A stretch of 64,000 bases of DNA from Mya arenaria. Its lineage: Eukaryota > Mollusca > Bivalvia > Myida > Myidae. Below are positions 60,110 through 64,000 of this stretch, piece after piece (the first letter of the stretch is position 1; each line of letters begins with the position of its first letter). The stretch spans positions 9,254,001 through 9,318,000 of the forward strand of contig NC_069131.1 in assembly GCF_026914265.1 (NCBI RefSeq). The letters run 5' to 3'. The translations under genes and the position numbers were made by a program. The notes beneath the pieces were generated by a model. That model did no database searches. It saw only the letters and a program-made list of their open reading frames with translations, and was not told where the DNA came from.

Positions 60110-61035
60110 AACTGAAACTAACACTAATAAATTAATTACAAAAAACATATGGGAAATAAATTAAGTTTCAGATATGTTTCTATAACAAATGTCTACTGAT
60201 ACAACTACACATTAATGTGCACTACATGCCCCATGCCAACGCATTTTTTTGATAGAGAAGATACCATCGTTACTGGTATATCCTCGCTTTATCATGGCGA
60301 AAATTTGCAAGCATTCCCTATATTCAAATTATAAATGTGATATAGCTGAATTATGTTTAAGAATTAGTGGCAATACAGATTTAGAGGGTCATAAATATTT
60401 TAAGGAACAGAAAAGAGCAAGCGCTTAATAATCAAGACTTACACCAAAGCTCATTGTCTAAACACACATCACATCTATTTCACATGTAATTGTCGATGTT
60501 ATTGCCAATTACATAGAAATTATATAAAACGATTTTCCTATGTTAATCCGTCTTTATTCAAAATCCATCAATTACTGACATCATGTGATAAGAACGAGAT
60601 TATACATATAAATATATAAATATATCAAAAGGCATTTGTTTTATCACGTACCTATGGTTTATAGGTCCATGGTTATACGTAACTCAGTAAGTATAAATAA
60701 TTGTAGTAGTTATGATAATTTCTCTTACTGCAGTGTTAACGAGTAGTAATAAATTGTTATTGCTTTAGACCTTGACTTTCATTTTAATTAATAATTCATT
60801 ATTTACTTTGTGATAGTGACGTGACATTAATATTTTTATAACTGTATGCATTAAAACGATATATTGTTGTATACGACTTATAAATTGTCTGTTCTGTTCT
60901 TTTGTTTTCATGACATTATCTTAAATGTGTCGAGTGTGCATCATGTATGTACATTGAATTTTCGAAAATACGCCTGTACTATATTCTAATATTACATCAC
61001 ACTGTATCTAAAGGTATCTACTTATTGAAAAAAAA
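60109..61035. other. AT-rich interval, nothing recognised
   Basis: No exon, RNA gene or known repeat is visible between the microsatellite and the CR1-like LINE. Confidence 0.35.
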
Positions 61036-61039
61036 TCTG

Positions 61040-63115
61040 CAGCCATGCTTAATTAACTCTGCCATGCTTGTTTTAGGACGAAAATCGACACCCCCAATTC
61101 CTTGTCCACGATTTGTTTTCCATAGGAAAACTGACAACAAGCATCCAGTTCGGTGTCCGTGATACCGCATATACAGGATAAAGGCTTTGCTGCCTGTAAC
61201 TCCCGCTCAGGTCTTCTTGGAAAGTTACTCGACGACGCGTGCGTGGGTTTCCAATACATGTCTAAATTGCTCTTAAAAGTGTTTATGTCTTTAGAGCTGA
61301 CCACAAAGTCTGGAAGGGCATTCCAGTTATTCACAACCCTGAGACCAAAGGAGAACTTGCGGATGTTGAGCCTACCGCGTTGTTTCGCCAGCTTCATGCT
61401 GTGACCCCTGGTTATTGTCAGTTTGGACTTTGGAAGCAGCTTCTCCTGGTTTATTCTGTCTTTGCCAGTAATAATCTTGTACGCCTGTATTAGGCCACCC
61501 CTCTCATGTCTGTAGTATAAAGATGGCAGTTTCATTTTCTTGAGGCGCTCTTCATAGGGTTGGTCTTTGAGGTCTTTGCATAATTTGGTTGCCCTTCTCT
61601 GTACCCTCTCAAGTTTGTCCATGTCTCCTACAAATTGGTGGATCCTAGGTGCATTGCCATACTCTAGGATTGGCCGAACCATTGTCATGTATAGTCTCTT
61701 GATAATGGCAGTGTCTCGGCTGACAAAAGTGCGCCTGATAAGACCTAGCACTTTGTTGGCCTTGTTTACAGCCTGGTTCACATGCTGGTGGAAGGTCAGC
61801 TTGTTGTCGATGTGAAGACCTAGGTCTTTCTCAACATTCGTTTCTTCAAGAGTCCTATAGCTGCCTTCGTTGTCCCTCATTTGGTAGCTGCGGTGTGGGT
61901 TGTTGTTGCCAAGGTGCATAACGCCACACTTTTCTGTGTTGAACTTCAACAGCCACGTGTCCGACCAGAGTGATAGTCTTTCAATGTCTTGTTGCAGCCT
62001 GGATCTGTCCTCTTCAAATCCTGCCTTTCCAAAGACTTTTGTGTCATCAGCAAAGATTCGAGTTACACTGCTTAAAGCATCCGGAAGGTCGTTTATGAAT
62101 ATAACGATGAGGATAGGGCCGAGCACACTGCCCTGGGGGATGCCGCTTGTGACAGGTTCCCAGTCTGAGGTGTGACCATTTAGTGATACCCTCTGCGTTC
62201 GACCCTGCAGGAAACTCTTGATCCATGTTCCCCCTTTTTGAATAAAGGCGTCACTTGGCCTTGTTTCCATTGGCTTGGCAGATCTCCGGACTCCAGGGAT
62301 GTCTCGAAGATGATCTTTAGAGGTGGTGTGATGATCTGTGCAATTTCTTTCAACACTCTAGGGTGAAAACCATCAGGGCCTGATGATTTACTGATCTTTA
62401 GACTCAATAGCTGCTTTAGAATGGTCTCTTCTGTAATGTCTATATCTCGTAACTCACTGTCACTCGGCCTGTCATTCAAAACTGGTACAGTTGATATGTC
62501 CTCGTCTGTGAACACAATACAGAAGAAACTGTTTAATAGTCCTGCTTTGTCTCCATCTTTACTATGCGTGTTACCCTCACTGTCTTTCAAGTCACTCACT
62601 CCACTTTTTACTGTTAACTTTGTCTTTGTGTACTTCCAGAAGGCTTTAGGGTTGGTCTTTATCTCACTTCCCAGCGATTCCTCAAAGTTTTGTCTTGCAC
62701 ATCTGGTATAGGATCGTAGCTTGTTTCTAGCAGTACAGTATCTCTGAAAGTCCTGGTCGTCCTCTGTCTCTTTGTATATTTTCCATACCCTCTGTTTTGT
62801 TTTTAGTAGCCTCATGCCTTGCTTGTCCATGTATGACTGGCGTTTCTTTTTGGGTTTGTTGCCAATAGTGTTGGTTGGTATGTGATCCTCCACTGTCTAA
62901 CAAATCATTGAATACATTCCACGCTTCCTGTGTGCTCTTACACTCCATCTCTTTATTCCATTCAATGCTTGACAGTGATTCCTGCATTCCACTGTAGTCC
63001 CTTTTATCATACCTGTACTTTTTGGTTTTATTGTTCACAATCTCTGTCTTACATATGTATTCAAAGGTCAGTGTACAGTGGTCGCTATTCCCAAGTGGTA
63101 TTGTTACTGGATATT
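61040..63115 (-). mobile_element. CR1-like LINE, 5'-truncated with internal deletion in the RT
   Basis: The minus strand encodes the end of an endonuclease (IPLGNSDHCTLTFE, about 63105-63065), a linker, RT fingers (KISKSSGPDGFHPRVLKEIA, QWKQGQVTPLFKKG), then after a junction near 62240 WIKSFLQGRTQRVSLNG, SGIPQGSVLGPILIVIFIND, the catalytic IFADDTKVF and a long C-terminal domain ending at 61053. About 100 residues expected between LFKKG and WIKSFLQG, which would carry the first catalytic aspartate, are missing, so it cannot encode an active RT. A frame change also separates the two halves and another lies near 62880. GIPQGSVLGP is typical of CR1/Jockey-type elements. Confidence 0.8.
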
Positions 63116-63635
63116 GTTTAGTTTTTTATTTATTATAATTAATCAGTACCTATTTCAACATCTTAATTTATATTGTACATATCGTTGATAAATAAAGACA
63201 ACAACTTACTTTAACACTGTTTGAGCTATGTTGACGAGCTGGGATATCATCCGGCACTCAGCCACTGTCGTTTAATTACTGCTACTTTACCTATTTGCAA
63301 TTTTTACAGTGGGCGAAATTTTCGAGCTCGTTGCGCATGCCCAACAGGAAATAACTTTGGTTGCTGAAGAAAATGACTCAGAAAATGTCAAATTACTCGT
63401 CTCATATTTCAAGACAAGTCGAAAATCCATCATTTATTGCTTCTTTTTTGTAATACCTTTCTGTTCCTACCGTTATTTTTAAAATGCTTTCAGAAAGTGA
63501 CATGAAACAGCTTAAAATAAACTCTGGATCTCATTTTGCATAAATTTCCCAAATGTTTACATTCATAACATTGGAATATTTACAACATCAACGGTGGCTT
63601 CATTTTGTAATATACTGAAGTCTTGCCAAGTCAAC
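63116..63635. other. Spacer and presumed promoter of the terminal gene
   Basis: 520 bp without a recognisable repeat or exon. It lies between the LINE truncation point and an ATG exon on the plus strand. Confidence 0.3.
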
Positions 63636-63722
63636 ATGGACTCCTGGCAAAGCGACGGGGCGGATGATTCCGATGGTGAAATTGTGGAGATTATACCAGT
63701 GGAAGAATACGATGTCCAGAAG
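63636..63722 (+). CDS. First coding exon of an unidentified acidic protein (runs off window)
   Basis: ATG at 63636 begins a 29-codon exon, MDSWQSDGADDSDGEIVEII then PVEEYDVQK, ending exactly at a GTAAAC donor. The context TCAACATGG is good for initiation. The composition is acidic (Asp/Glu-rich), as at the N-terminus of many soluble regulatory proteins. No later exon was found in the remaining 280 bp. I do not recognise the family. The model rests on start context, coding composition and donor only. Confidence 0.45.
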
Positions 63723-64000
63723 GTAAACTTACATCTAAAAATGAAATAGAGTAACAGATAATTCATTATTCTCTCAAGTTGATGCAATTTAAGATTTTGA
63801 TTATTTACAGATACTGTTGGCATATTGCTTTTGCCCTGTTTTTCCATTCGGATCTATGACTTTTGAAACTCTTTACTTGCCGAGAAAGACCTAAAGTTTT
63901 GCCTTGACACAACTTAGCAATCGGAGGATTTAATTCCTGGTTTCACAAGTGAAGGGTGCTTTTGACTGTCAGATACCAAAATATCCATCTTTTTTATTTG

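Noticed and set aside
59867-60148. 93-codon Tyr/Ile-rich minus-strand frame
   Set aside because: A translation of AT microsatellites.
59659-60454. Possible two-exon microprotein on the minus strand (ATG near 60454, then an exon reading DAEVLEPQILQLWDATRDTI)
   Set aside because: The second frame looks coding, but the linking phase is ambiguous (GTGTAAGT offers two donors), the product would be about 24 residues, and no homologue is recognised.

Overview
The window is nuclear DNA from an animal: AT-rich, with multi-exon genes, GT-AG introns of 0.2-9 kb, many short inverted-repeat elements and LINEs. Two recurring repeat types, one beginning GAGCTGTCAC and one containing AGCTCCACTGGCC, together with an expanded-type C1q gene, point to a bivalve mollusc. 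That taxonomic call is an inference; the species is not identified.

Layout. (1) 2.4-10.7 kb, plus strand: a five-exon gene for a 212-residue zinc-ribbon protein. (2) 14.9-23.5 kb, minus strand: a thirteen-exon gene for a 383-residue protein with a DDE integrase-like core, lying tail-to-tail with gene 1. All twelve splice phases close and no stop interrupts it. An array of CCGG-ended palindromes lies about 90 bp upstream of its start codon. (3) 26.3-28.5 kb, minus: five 3' exons of a TTC38-like tetratricopeptide gene with two reading-frame defects and no visible 5' half. (4) 29.2-34.05 kb, minus: a nearly full-length LINE. (5) 34.47 kb: tRNA-Ala(CGC). (6) 34.8-37.8 kb: two abutting minisatellites (41 bp and 39 bp), followed by a LINE scrap. 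(7) 38.5-43.4 kb, minus: a five-exon torsin-like AAA+ gene of 348 residues. (8) 45.1-46.7 kb, plus: a three-exon secreted C1q-domain gene, divergent from the torsin gene. (9) 47.4-52.9 kb, plus: DNAJC27 (Rab plus J domain), seven exons, 265 residues. (10) 54-63.1 kb: tandem repeats, AT microsatellites, a truncated second copy of the LINE and an internally deleted CR1-like LINE. (11) 63.6 kb: the first coding exon of an unidentified plus-strand gene that runs off the window.

The host genes do not form a pathway. DNAJC27 (signalling), torsin (nuclear envelope/ER), C1q (innate recognition) and TTC38 are independent neighbours. The most unusual unit is the integrase-like gene with its palindrome array and convergent zinc-ribbon partner. 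It may be a domesticated transposase locus or a large intron-bearing element not yet defined by its ends. All exon models come from reading frames, splice signals and remembered family sequences, not from transcript data.
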